In this document: piece after piece, positions 41,918 through 50,130 of the stretch
How the letters are laid out: every line of letters starts with the position of its first letter
Position numbering within the stretch: position 1 is the stretch's first letter
Source: Microtetraspora niveoalba
GTDB lineage: Bacteria; Actinomycetota; Actinomycetes; Streptosporangiales; Streptosporangiaceae
Length of the DNA: 64,000 bases
Direction of reading: 5' to 3'
NCBI RefSeq assembly: GCF_001570405.1
Contig: NZ_BBYM01000023.1
Coordinates: forward strand, 81,195-145,194
The notes under the pieces: model-generated
Told to the model about the DNA's origin: nothing
The model's database searches: none
Seen by the model: only the letters and a program-made list of their open reading frames with translations
Translations under genes and position numbers: made by a program

Positions 41918-42901
41918 TCAGGCGGCGGCGGTCTTGCCCGAGCCTCCGGCCCGCTCCTCGACGGCCTGGAGGAAACGCGCGACGTGCCGGAAGAAGATCC
42001 GCGCCTCCGGGACGACGTCGGCCAGGATCGGGAACACGTGCGGCATCCGGCGCCACTCCTCGTACGTCACGGGCACGCCGTTCTCCCGCGCGCTGAGCAC
42101 GACGCGGCGGGCCTCATTGCGCAGGATCTCGGTCGAGCCGGTCACGATCATGAGCGGCGGGATCCCCGTGTAGTCGCCGTAGACCGGCGACACCAGCGGG
42201 TCACGGCAGTCGAGGCCGGCCGTCCACTGGCGGGCGAGCCAGTCCACCCGGCCCGCCGGCAGCATCGGGTCCAGCCACCGGTTGTCCCTGCGGCAGCCGT
42301 CGCTCAGGTCGGTCCACGGGGACAGGCAGATGGCGGCGGCGGGCAGCGGCAGCCCCCGGTCGCGCAGCGCCAGCAGCGTGGCGAGCGTGAGGTGCCCGCC
42401 GGCCGAGTCACCGGCGAGCAGCATGTCCTTGGCCGTGAACCCCCGGTCGAGCAGGCCCTCGTACGCCTCGAGCGCGTCGCTGAGCGACTCGGCGAGCGAG
42501 TGGACCGGCCCCTGCCGGTAGTCGAGCGCGAGCACCGGCCGCCGGGTGGCGGCCGACAGCCGCCAGGTGATGGGCCGGTGTGTGGCCGGGGAGCATATGA
42601 AATAGGCGCCACCGTGGAAGTAGAGCAGCACCTTCGTCTCGTCCAGTCCGGGGCCGCCCCGCACCCACTCGCCGGAGCAGCCGTTGAAGCGGGCGCGGAC
42701 GGTGGACGCCTCCGCCGGCAGCCGTCCCGGCACCCACTGCCCGAGGCCGATCAGCCTGCTGGCCAGGGCCATTCCGGCCGTGTGGCGCAGGAGGACGGCG
42801 GAGATGGGCCGCGCCGTGCCGCGCAGGAGGCCGTTGAAGGCGGCGGCCTGCCAGCTCACGGGGTAACCGGGATGGATGTCGACATCGATCTCCGACTTCA
42901 C
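41918..42901 (-). CDS. Alpha/beta hydrolase, hormone-sensitive-lipase family
   Basis: A 327-residue esterase/lipase. The oxyanion-hole motif 'YFHGGAYF' and nucleophile elbow 'LLAGDSAGGHLTLA' define the HSL family. The catalytic Asp is probably in 'PPLMIVTGSTEIL' and the His in 'RRMPHVFPIL'. I choose GTG 42901, which has GGAGG five to six bases upstream, over ATG 42931. A minus-strand TATAGT at 42991-42986 could be the -10 box. The substrate is unknown; short-chain esters are usual. Confidence 0.87.
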   Translation of the reverse strand: MKSEIDVDIHPGYPVSWQAAAFNGLLRGTARPISAVLLRHTAGMALASRLIGLGQWVPGRLPAEASTVRARFNGCSGEWVRGGPGLDETKVLLYFHGGAYFICSPATHRPITWRLSAATRRPVLALDYRQGPVHSLAESLSDALEAYEGLLDRGFTAKDMLLAGDSAGGHLTLATLLALRDRGLPLPAAAICLSPWTDLSDGCRRDNRWLDPMLPAGRVDWLARQWTAGLDCRDPLVSPVYGDYTGIPPLMIVTGSTEILRNEARRVVLSARENGVPVTYEEWRRMPHVFPILADVVPEARIFFRHVARFLQAVEERAGGSGKTAAA

Positions 42902-42985
42902 GCTGACCTCCACTCCCGCCTCATGGACCATCGCCGCTGACGGTCGCTCTTGCCGACGGATACCGGACAGGCCGGGAAAAACTCC

Positions 42986-43003
42986 ACTATATGTCCCTAT
43001 ATG
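42986..43003. repeat. CTATATG direct repeat, 10-bp spacing
   Basis: CTATATG at 42987-42993 and again at 42997-43003, one helical turn apart, in the 294-bp gap between the leftward esterase and the rightward ABC exporter. It may include the esterase -10 box (TATAGT on the minus strand) or be a phased binding site. Confidence 0.35.
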
Positions 43004-43157
43004 CCGAAACCCCTCTGCCCAGAAAACCGGGGATCAGGCCCGGACTCCGGGCTTCCCGGGCCGGCGCCCCGCCCCCTTGGGCGGCGGAGCGGGCGAACTC
43101 CGGCGCGGGGTCCGGCGAAGACGCTCACGGAGCCGAACCCCGCACGCGGTTATTCCG

Positions 43158-43186
43158 TTGCGCGCGCTCCTCCTGGTCGCTAAGTT
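43158..43186 (+). promoter_or_regulatory. Candidate promoter of the ABC-2 exporter operon
   Basis: TTGCGC (43158-43163), 17-base spacer, TAAGTT (43181-43186). The predicted start point falls within a few bases of the GTG at 43196, so the transcript may be leaderless. That fits the missing ribosome site. Confidence 0.45.
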
Positions 43187-43195
43187 CCGTCGTTC

Positions 43196-44023
43196 GTGCC
43201 GACAGTCCATCGGAGGTTCCTCGCTTCATCGCCCTCTATTTCGCTTTATGCCCAACTTGTCCGGTACGGCTTCCGCAAGCACGCCACCTATTGGGGAGCG
43301 GCCGCCGCGGGAGCGTTCACCAACACCGTCTTCGGCGTCCTGCGGGCGTACGTGCTGATCGCGCTGTGGCGGGCCCGCCCCGGCCTCGGCGGGTACGACA
43401 TCGCGGACGCGGTGACCTTCTGCTTCCTCACCCAGGCGTACATCGGGCCGATGCAGGTCTTCGGCGGTGGCCTGGAGATCGCGCAGCGCGTCCGGTCCGG
43501 CGACATCGCCCTCGACCTGGCGCGACCGGCGCCGCTCGTCCTCTGGACCCTGTCCGAGGACCTGGGCCGGGCCGGATACCTCTTCCTCGCGCGCAGCCTC
43601 CCCCCGACGGTCGTCGGCGCGCTGCTGTTCGGGATCGTCCTCCCCGACGGGGCCGCCGTGTGGGCGGCGTTCGCCGCGAGCTTCGCGCTCGGCGTCGTCA
43701 TCAGCTTCGGCTGGCGCTACATCGTCGCCCTGGCCACCTGCTGGCTCCGTGACGACCGGGGCCTCGCGGTCGTGTCCCTGGTCCTGACCACGTTCTTCAG
43801 CGGGCTGATGTTGCCGCTGGTGATCTTCCCCGGCTGGCTGGGGACCGTCGCGCGCGCCCTGCCCTGGTCCGCGATGGTCCAGGTGCCCGCCGACGTCTAC
43901 CTCGGCACGGCCGACATCCCCCGGACGCTCGGCTTCCAGGCGCTGTGGGCCGCCGTCCTGCTGGCCCTCGGCGCGCTCCTCACCCGGGCCGCCCGGCGGA
44001 GGGTGGTCATCGATGGCGGGTGA
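43196..44023 (+). CDS. ABC-2 family transporter permease
   Basis: A 275-residue membrane protein with about six helices, of the DUF990-like ABC-2 group. 'AQLVRYGFRKHATYWGAAAAG' precedes helix one and 'GPMQVFGGGLEIAQRVRSGDIALDLARP' is the typical cytoplasmic loop of this family. GTG 43196 is probably leaderless. It forms a three-gene set with a second permease 7 bp after its stop and an ATPase. Such trios export a drug, lipid or peptide; the substrate is not known. Confidence 0.85.
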   Translation: MPTVHRRFLASSPSISLYAQLVRYGFRKHATYWGAAAAGAFTNTVFGVLRAYVLIALWRARPGLGGYDIADAVTFCFLTQAYIGPMQVFGGGLEIAQRVRSGDIALDLARPAPLVLWTLSEDLGRAGYLFLARSLPPTVVGALLFGIVLPDGAAVWAAFAASFALGVVISFGWRYIVALATCWLRDDRGLAVVSLVLTTFFSGLMLPLVIFPGWLGTVARALPWSAMVQVPADVYLGTADIPRTLGFQALWAAVLLALGALLTRAARRRVVIDGG

Positions 44024-44029
44024 GGTCTG

Positions 44030-44815
44030 ATGCGCGTCTACCTCCTGCTCATCTGGACGTGGACCCGGGCCGCCGCCCGCTACCCCGCCTCGTTCGCGCT
44101 GATGACCGCCGCCGGAACGGTCACGGCCGGGCTGGACGTCGCCGTCATCTGGGTCGTCTTCAGCAACACGACGACGCTCGGCGGCTTCGACGTGTCCGAG
44201 GTCATGTTCCTGTACGGCGCAGGGGGCCTGGCGTTCTCGATCGCGGACCTGCTCTTCAGCAACGCCGACCGGGTCGGCCAGCACATCAGGGCGGGCACCC
44301 TCGACGCCATGTTGGTCCGGCCCGTCGGCACGTTCGTCCAGGTGACCGCGGACCGGTTCACCCCGCACCGCGCGGGGCGGGTGCTCCAGGCCGCGATTGT
44401 GCTCGGCGTCGCCCTCGCCCGGCTGGACGTGCCCGGGTCGCGGCTCTGGATGATCCCCGTCATGGTCGTCTGCGGCATCGTGATCTTCGCGTCGATCTGG
44501 GCCCTCGGCGGCGCGCTCCAGTTCCTGCTCACCGACTCCTCGGAGGTCGCCAACGCCTTCACGTACGGCGGGGCCACGCTCGGCCAGTACCCGCTCAGCG
44601 TCTACGGCGCCGAACTGGTGCGCGGCGTCACCTACGTCCTGCCGCTGGCGTTCGTCAACTGGCAGCCCGGCCTGTACGTCCTGGACCGCGCCGACCCGCT
44701 GGGCCTGCCGTACGCGCTGCGTTTCCTCTCCCCGGTCGCCGCGGCGGCGCTGGCGGTCGCCGCCGCGCTCGCCTGGCGCGCCGGGGTCCGCCGTTACCGA
44801 TCGACAGGGAGCTAG
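44030..44815 (+). CDS. ABC-2 family transporter permease
   Basis: A 261-residue second permease with six predicted helices. It shares the loop style of its partner: 'NADRVGQHIRAGTLDAMLVRPVG' matches the 'RVRSGDIALDLARPAP' region of the first permease. GAGGT lies before the ATG. The two permeases probably form a heterodimer driven by the ATPase at 44821, which starts 6 bp downstream. Confidence 0.87.
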   Translation: MRVYLLLIWTWTRAAARYPASFALMTAAGTVTAGLDVAVIWVVFSNTTTLGGFDVSEVMFLYGAGGLAFSIADLLFSNADRVGQHIRAGTLDAMLVRPVGTFVQVTADRFTPHRAGRVLQAAIVLGVALARLDVPGSRLWMIPVMVVCGIVIFASIWALGGALQFLLTDSSEVANAFTYGGATLGQYPLSVYGAELVRGVTYVLPLAFVNWQPGLYVLDRADPLGLPYALRFLSPVAAAALAVAAALAWRAGVRRYRSTGS

Positions 44816-44820
44816 ACCGG

Positions 44821-45573
44821 ATGATCGACGCAGACCGCCTCGGCCGGTCGTTCCGGGTCCGCCGGACGACCGTGCACGCCGTACGCGACTTGTCCTTCCA
44901 CGTGGCGGCCGGCGAGTTCGTCGGCTGCCTCGGCCCGAACGGCGCGGGCAAGTCCACCACCATCAAGATGCTGACCGGCGTGCTCGCGCCCACCTCGGGC
45001 CGGGTCACCGTCGCCGGTCTGGCCCCGTCCCGGCGCCGTACGGCCGTCGCCCGCGAGATCGGCGTGGTGTTCGGCCAGCGGACGACCCTGTGGTGGGACC
45101 TCCCGCTGCGGGACAGCCTCGACCTGGTCCGCCTCCTGTACAAAGTAGATCGCGTTCGTTTCCGGGAGCGGCTCGGCGAGTTGACCGAACGGCTCGGCCT
45201 GGGCGGCTTCCTCGCGACCCCGGTCCGCCAGCTCAGCCTCGGGCAGCGCATGCGCGGCGACATCGCCGCCGCGCTCCTGCACGACCCGTCGGTGCTGGTG
45301 CTCGACGAGCCGACGATCGGGCTCGACGTCGTCAGCAAGGCCGAGGTGCGCGCGTTCCTGCGCGACCTGAACGCCGAACGCGGGACGACCGTCCTGCTGA
45401 CCACCCACGACCTCGGCGACGTAGAACGGCTGTGCCGCCGGGTCCTGCTGATCGACCACGGGCGGCTGGCCTTCGACGGGACGGTGGACGAGCTGCGCGC
45501 CACGGTGCCGGGCGAGACGTCGATCGAGGACGTCGTCGCCCACCTCTACCGCAACAGCCCGCCGTCGCGGTGA
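44821..45573 (+). CDS. ABC transporter ATP-binding protein (ABC-2 exporter)
   Basis: A 250-residue ATPase: Walker A 'LGPNGAGKSTT', signature 'LSLGQRMRGDIA', Walker B 'VLVLDEPTIGLD' and switch His 'LTTHDLGDVE'. 'VFGQRTTLWWDLPLRDSLDL' is a segment shared by ATPases that pair with DUF990-type permeases. The longer upstream open frame covers the second permease and is a shadow. It completes the exporter trio. Confidence 0.9.
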   Translation: MIDADRLGRSFRVRRTTVHAVRDLSFHVAAGEFVGCLGPNGAGKSTTIKMLTGVLAPTSGRVTVAGLAPSRRRTAVAREIGVVFGQRTTLWWDLPLRDSLDLVRLLYKVDRVRFRERLGELTERLGLGGFLATPVRQLSLGQRMRGDIAAALLHDPSVLVLDEPTIGLDVVSKAEVRAFLRDLNAERGTTVLLTTHDLGDVERLCRRVLLIDHGRLAFDGTVDELRATVPGETSIEDVVAHLYRNSPPSR

Positions 45574-45595
45574 TCCGTCAGCAGATCGTCTGCCC

Positions 45596-45625
45596 GTAGA
45601 TGGCCTCTCAGTAGACGGCCTGTCA
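45596..45625. repeat. 15-bp tandem repeat between convergent genes
   Basis: GTAGATGGCCTCTCA followed directly by GTAGACGGCCTGTCA (two mismatches) and a partial third GTA. It ends on the stop codon of the leftward membrane protein. Such short tandem repeats can arise by slippage; no function is implied. Confidence 0.5.
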
Positions 45626-46090
45626 GTACCCCTGCTCCTCGAACTCGTCCTCCTCGTCCCGGGGAGGGCCGGCCCAGCGCGACGGCATGAGCACGGGCAG
45701 GAACAGCGCCACGCCCAGGGCGCCGTACACGCCGGTGGAGAGCAGGGTGACCATGCCCCGGCCCGCCTGGACGACCTCCTCATGCAGGGAGGTCGCGGTC
45801 GGGGCCAGCCCGGCCGCCCGGGTGACGTCCAGCGCGTACACGACCGTCCAGGCCAGCAGGGCGATCGACGGGACGAAGGCGGCGAGCGGGGACACCCGGC
45901 CCGCGAGCACCAGGCCGAGCAGCAGGCCGACGACGGCGACCACGCCCAGGGCGATCAGCATCCGGGAGTCCCCGGAGGGGTTCACGTTGGAGACCGCCCC
46001 GCGCACCAGTTCCTGGGCGGCCCAGCCTCCGCCGAAGAGGAGAACGGCCGCGAGAAGCGCGCCGAGGAGCAACCCGAAGAAGTGCCGCAT
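45623..46090 (-). CDS. Small integral membrane protein
   Basis: A 155-residue protein with four hydrophobic segments (about 5-25, 47-67, 72-90 and 113-133) and an acidic tail 'RDEEDEFEEQGY'. ATG 46090 has GAGGTGG upstream. I do not recognise a family. Its gene is convergent with the ABC-2 exporter and on the same strand as the next exporter genes, but about 110 bp from them. Confidence 0.7.
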   Translation of the reverse strand: MRHFFGLLLGALLAAVLLFGGGWAAQELVRGAVSNVNPSGDSRMLIALGVVAVVGLLLGLVLAGRVSPLAAFVPSIALLAWTVVYALDVTRAAGLAPTATSLHEEVVQAGRGMVTLLSTGVYGALGVALFLPVLMPSRWAGPPRDEEDEFEEQGY

Positions 46091-46198
46091 GACCACCACC
46101 TCGTGTGGGAGCGCCCTGAGGGGGGTGCGGGCGCCCCGCGGTTGGCCGCAACATTAGCGACAAATCCGGTCTAAAGGCACACCTCTCGACGAGAGCCG

Positions 46199-47065
46199 TC
46201 AGGACGTGACATCGCGGGAAGTGAAGCGGGCCCAGGCGAACGCGCCGGACACCGCGGCGTATCCCGCGAAGACCAGCAACCCCGTGCCCATGCGCCCGGT
46301 GTCCATCGGCGCCCGCAGCACGCCGTCGAACGCGTTCCACCACGACGCCAGCAGGAACGGCCGGAGCGCCGACAACTGCGGGATCACCGCGAGCACCTGC
46401 GAGACGACCACCAGCACCACGCTCGCGGCGATCGCGCCGATCGGGTTCTCGGTCAGCGTCGAGAACGCCAGCGCCAGCGCGCCGAGCGCCGCCATCCCCG
46501 CCGCCGCGTACAGCACCGCCAGCCCGGCGCGCAGCAGGCCCTCGGCGTACGGCACGGTCGTGCCCGACAGCAGCGTGACCGGGCCGGTCGGGAACAGCGC
46601 CAGCCCGGCGACCAGCGCGGACACCGCGACCAGCGCGCACGCGGCCAGGCAGAAGATCAGGACGTTCGCGTACTTGAGCGCGAGCAGCCGGCCGCGGCCG
46701 GCCGGGGCGGTGAGCAGATACCTGAGCGTGCCCTGGCTCGCCTCTCCCGCCACCGCGTCCCCCGCCACCACCGAGACGGCCAGCGGCAGGATCAGCGGCA
46801 GCATGGCGGACAGCGAGGCGAAGGCGAGGACGAGCCCGTTGCCCGCGACCCGCGCGATGATCGGTCCGGCGTCGCCGTCCGCGCCCGCGATCCGCACCGC
46901 CACCCCGATCAGCACCGGCACGACGGCGAGCACCGCGAGCATGGCCAGATGCCGCGGCCTGCGGAAGGTCAGCGCCGTCTCGGACGCGAGCAGCCGCGCC
47001 GCCGCGCGCGCCGGCCCGGCCGCCCGGAGCGGCGCGGCGTGGGCGAGCGTCTCATGACTCGACAT
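46199..47065 (-). CDS. ABC transporter permease, ABC-2 type
   Basis: A 288-residue permease with six membrane segments. 'AGDAVAGEASQGTLRYLLTAPAG' is the conserved loop of BcrB/NatB-like permeases. ATG 47065 has GGGGGAGGG upstream and overlaps the ATPase gene by 14 bp. It is the last gene of a leftward operon with the ATPase at 47052 and the LolA-like protein at 48121. The probable job is export or membrane defence. Confidence 0.88.
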   Translation of the reverse strand: MSSHETLAHAAPLRAAGPARAAARLLASETALTFRRPRHLAMLAVLAVVPVLIGVAVRIAGADGDAGPIIARVAGNGLVLAFASLSAMLPLILPLAVSVVAGDAVAGEASQGTLRYLLTAPAGRGRLLALKYANVLIFCLAACALVAVSALVAGLALFPTGPVTLLSGTTVPYAEGLLRAGLAVLYAAAGMAALGALALAFSTLTENPIGAIAASVVLVVVSQVLAVIPQLSALRPFLLASWWNAFDGVLRAPMDTGRMGTGLLVFAGYAAVSGAFAWARFTSRDVTS

Positions 47066-48098
47066 CGAAACCCTCCCCCGTGAGGCGGACGTAGACGTCT
47101 TCCAGGCTGGGCCGCACCACGGCGAAGCCGCGGACGGCGACGCCGTCCCCGACGAGCGCGGCGCAGATCCGCTCGGGCGGCGTGTCGCCCAGCTCGGCGG
47201 TGGCCACACCGCCCGCGCGGCTCACGGCCGTCAGGCCGAGCCCGGCGAGCACGGCCGCCGCCACGTCCGCGTCCGGCGTCTCGACCCGGACCGAGGCGGC
47301 CACGCCCGCGCGCAGCTCGGCGATCGGCCCCTGGGCGACCAGCCGCCCGGTGCGCATGACACCGGCGTGGGTGCACATCTGCTCCACCTCCGACAGCAGG
47401 TGGGAGGAGACGAACACCGTCGTGCCGTCCGCGGCCACCTCCTTGATCAGCGCGCGTACCTCCCTCGTGCCCTGGGGGTCCAGGCCGTTGGTCGGCTCGT
47501 CGAGGACGAGCAGCTCCCTGGGGCCGAGCAGGGTGGCCGCGATCGCCAGCCGGTGGCGCATCCCCAGGGAGTAGGCCCGGTAGCGCTTGCCCGCCGCGTT
47601 TCCTAGCCCCACCCGGTCGAGCGCCGCGCCGACGCGGCGGGCCGCCGTCCGCGGGTCGGACCGGGGGTCGGCCGCGTCGAGGCGGAGCAGGTTGGCCTCG
47701 CCCGACAGGTACGGGTAGAAGGCCGGGCCCTCGACGAGGGCGCCGACCCTCGGCAGCGCCCTGGAGACGCCGTCCGGCATGGGCTCGCCGAGCACGGAAC
47801 AGCGGCCGGACGTCGGCGTGACCAGCCCGAGCAGCATCCGGATGGTGGTCGTCTTCCCCGACCCGTTCGGCCCGAGGAAGCCGAAGACCGATCCGCGCGG
47901 CACGGCCAGGTGCAGGTCGTCCACGGCCACGTGGCCGCCGCGGAAGCGCTTGGTCAGCCCGGCCGTGACGATCGCGTGGCCGGCGTCGCCCGCGGCGGCG
48001 CCCTCCGCACGGACGCCGGGCCCGTACGCGGTGTCATGGTCGCCGGGGTGGAGCGGGGCCGCCGCGCCGGACGGCCCCGCCTTCGTCGCCCCGCTCAC
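47052..48098 (-). CDS. ABC transporter ATP-binding protein, BcrA-like
   Basis: A 348-residue ATPase with a 40-residue Gly/Ala-rich start, then Walker A 'LGPNGSGKTT', signature 'YSLGMRHRLAIA' and Walker B 'LLVLDEPTNGLD'. The C-terminal extension is typical of bacitracin-resistance and NatA-like ATPases. It partners with the permease at 46199. The start at GTG 48098 is uncertain; GTG or ATG codons nearer to 'HAIVTAGLTKRFRG' would remove the odd N-terminus. Confidence 0.88.
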   Translation of the reverse strand: MSGATKAGPSGAAAPLHPGDHDTAYGPGVRAEGAAAGDAGHAIVTAGLTKRFRGGHVAVDDLHLAVPRGSVFGFLGPNGSGKTTTIRMLLGLVTPTSGRCSVLGEPMPDGVSRALPRVGALVEGPAFYPYLSGEANLLRLDAADPRSDPRTAARRVGAALDRVGLGNAAGKRYRAYSLGMRHRLAIAATLLGPRELLVLDEPTNGLDPQGTREVRALIKEVAADGTTVFVSSHLLSEVEQMCTHAGVMRTGRLVAQGPIAELRAGVAASVRVETPDADVAAAVLAGLGLTAVSRAGGVATAELGDTPPERICAALVGDGVAVRGFAVVRPSLEDVYVRLTGEGFDVES

Positions 48099-48120
48099 GG
48101 GGCCGCCCGCCGCACCCGGC

Positions 48121-49278
48121 TCACTTCGCCGCCGCCGCGGCGTACAGGACCTCGGGGGTGACGGCGCCCGCGAGCAGCCGGCCGTCGTCGGTGAGCAGCG
48201 CCGTGACGAGCTTCGTCCGGATCAGCCGCCCGCTCCCCCACTCCCCGCTGACCGGGGCGGCCGCGTTCAGCATGCCGTTCGCGAGGGAGGCGACGCCCTC
48301 CACGTCCCGCCCGCCCTTCGCCCGGTCCGCGGCCCCGGCCAGGTCACCCTCGAAGCGCTTCGGGAGGGACACGACGACCACCCGGTCCCAGCCGTCCCCG
48401 ACGACGCGCGGCGCGGCGGCGCCGTGCCCGTCCGCGCCGGGCTCGCCGTCCTTGCCGTGGGGTCCGCGCCCGATCGGCGGCGCGGTGGCCTCCTCGACCT
48501 TCGCCCCGGGCGGGGGTGTGAAGGCGAAGTTCTCCGGCGCGGGCGGGGTGAACGTCACCGAGTCGAAGCCGACCTCGAACGCCGGCTCCGCCGTCCCCTT
48601 CGCGTAGAGCTGGACGCGCAGCGGGACGAGGGTCTCGCCGTCGAACGCCAGCCGCACCTCCTTGACCAGCGATCCGGCGTCCTTGGGGGTGAGCACGACC
48701 TGGTACGCGGCGCGGCCGGCGACGGTCGCGTCCTCGCCGACGGCGATCTCGGTGTCCGTGCCCGCCGCCCGCAGCGCCTCCTCGGCCGCCTGCCGCGGAG
48801 TGACCGTCCCCGTGTACGGCACGGCGTCCGGCCGTCCGGCCCCGTCCGGCGCGCCCTTGATCCGGGTGGCCGTGTTGGCGGCGCTGTCCCACCACCACAC
48901 CTGGTCGCCGTTCACGACGAGGTCGTTCTCGTTCATCTCGTCGGGCACCATCAGGCGGAGCCGGTCGGGCCCGCCGTACCAGACCTTGGCCTGGTGGGAA
49001 CCGGACAGCAGGCCCAGCGGCGAGGTCGCGCCCCCGGCGACCGGCAGGGCGGGCAGGCCGAGGGACGCGGTCTCGACGATGGTGCCCGACATCTGCGGCA
49101 ACCGTCCCGACTGCCACTTCTCGGCGGCGTCGGCGAGCAACTCGGCGGCGGTGCGGCGGGGAAGGGACGGCTCCCCCTGGACCGCCGCGATCACCGGCCC
49201 CGCCGCCACGACACCGGCGACCACCGCCACGGCGGCGACGGGCACGCCCCACCTCATGGCACGTGTTCCACTACGCAT
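48121..49278 (-). CDS. LolA/MucB-like exported protein
   Basis: A 385-residue protein with an N-terminal signal or anchor ('WGVPVAAVAVVAGVVAAGPV') and an outer domain resembling LolA-type lipoprotein carriers and MucB/RseB sensors: 'SGTIVETASLGLPALP', 'VWYGGPDRLRLMVPDEMNEN', 'DQVWWWDSAANTATRI'. A C-terminal extension follows. GTGGAGGC lies six bases before ATG 49278. In actinomycetes this protein often sits beside an OmpR-type two-component system and an ABC exporter, exactly as here. It may sense or carry lipid-like ligands at the cell surface. Confidence 0.82.
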   Translation of the reverse strand: MRSGTRAMRWGVPVAAVAVVAGVVAAGPVIAAVQGEPSLPRRTAAELLADAAEKWQSGRLPQMSGTIVETASLGLPALPVAGGATSPLGLLSGSHQAKVWYGGPDRLRLMVPDEMNENDLVVNGDQVWWWDSAANTATRIKGAPDGAGRPDAVPYTGTVTPRQAAEEALRAAGTDTEIAVGEDATVAGRAAYQVVLTPKDAGSLVKEVRLAFDGETLVPLRVQLYAKGTAEPAFEVGFDSVTFTPPAPENFAFTPPPGAKVEEATAPPIGRGPHGKDGEPGADGHGAAAPRVVGDGWDRVVVVSLPKRFEGDLAGAADRAKGGRDVEGVASLANGMLNAAAPVSGEWGSGRLIRTKLVTALLTDDGRLLAGAVTPEVLYAAAAAK

Positions 49279-49383
49279 GTCATGCCTCCACTGTGCTGAA
49301 TCACCCGGTTTCCCGCGCGAAACGGAACGAATGTCATCGGATCCGGTCGATCGGTCCGACGTTCTGTAGCCTGCGCGCCCGAA

Positions 49384-49432
49384 CCTGAGCCGACGCTGAG
49401 ACGACCTGAGAGGGCTCTCAGCCGGATCTCAG
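49384..49432. promoter_or_regulatory. Helically phased CTGAG operator array
   Basis: CCTGAG at 49384, GCTGAG at 49395 and CCTGAG at 49405 are direct repeats 10-11 bp apart. Inverted CTCAG copies follow at 49417 and 49428. The middle forms CTGAGAG-GG-CTCTCAG (49406-49421). It lies between the divergent LolA-like gene and the response-regulator gene. OmpR-type regulators bind tandem half-sites at this spacing, so autoregulation is likely. Confidence 0.65.
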
Positions 49433-49455
49433 GAGAAACCCGCCAAGATGGGGCA

Positions 49456-50130
49456 ATGCGGGTGCTGGTGGTCGAAGACGAACGAAGGATGGCGGCGGCC
49501 CTGAAGAGGGGCCTGCAGGCGGAGGGGTTCGCGGTCGATCTCGCCCACGACGGCGAGGACGGCCTGCACTGCGCCCGCACGGGCGAGTACGACGTCGTGG
49601 TGCTCGACATCATGCTGCCCAAGCTGTCCGGCTACAACGTGTGCAAGCGGCTGCGCGCCGAGGAGAACTGGGTGCCGATCCTGATGTTGTCGGCCAAGGA
49701 CGGCGAGTACGACATGGCCGACGGGCTCGACCTCGGCGCCGACGACTACCTCGCGAAGCCGTTCTCGTACGTGGTGCTGGTGGCCCGGCTGCGGGCGCTG
49801 CTGCGGCGCGGCGGCACCCGGCGGCCCGCCGTGCTGCGGGCCGGAGACCTGTCCCTCGATCCCGCCCGCCGCCTGGTCGCGCGCGGGGAGACGCCCGTCG
49901 AGCTGACGCCCCGCGAGTTCTCGCTGCTGGAGTTCCTGATGCGACGGCACGACGAGGTGGTCTCGAAGTCCGAGATCCTCGAACACGTGTGGGACACCTA
50001 CGACACCGACCCCAACGTGGTCGAGGTGTACGTCGGCTACCTCCGCCGCAAGATCGACACGCCGTTCGGGCGGAACGCGCTCCAGACGGTGCGCGGCGCC
50101 GGATACCGGCTGGTCAGCGATGGAGGCTGA
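49456..50130 (+). CDS. OmpR-family response regulator
   Basis: A 224-residue regulator. The receiver has 'VVEDERRMAAALKRGL', phospho-acceptor Asp51 in 'VVVLDIMLP' and Lys in 'DYLAKPFSYV'. The winged helix includes 'VELTPREFSLLEFLMRRHDE', 'EILEHVWD' and 'VEVYVGYLRRKIDTPFGRN'. It overlaps the kinase by 11 bp. The repeat array upstream is its likely target, placing the LolA-like/ABC operon under its control. Confidence 0.93.
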   Translation: MRVLVVEDERRMAAALKRGLQAEGFAVDLAHDGEDGLHCARTGEYDVVVLDIMLPKLSGYNVCKRLRAEENWVPILMLSAKDGEYDMADGLDLGADDYLAKPFSYVVLVARLRALLRRGGTRRPAVLRAGDLSLDPARRLVARGETPVELTPREFSLLEFLMRRHDEVVSKSEILEHVWDTYDTDPNVVEVYVGYLRRKIDTPFGRNALQTVRGAGYRLVSDGG

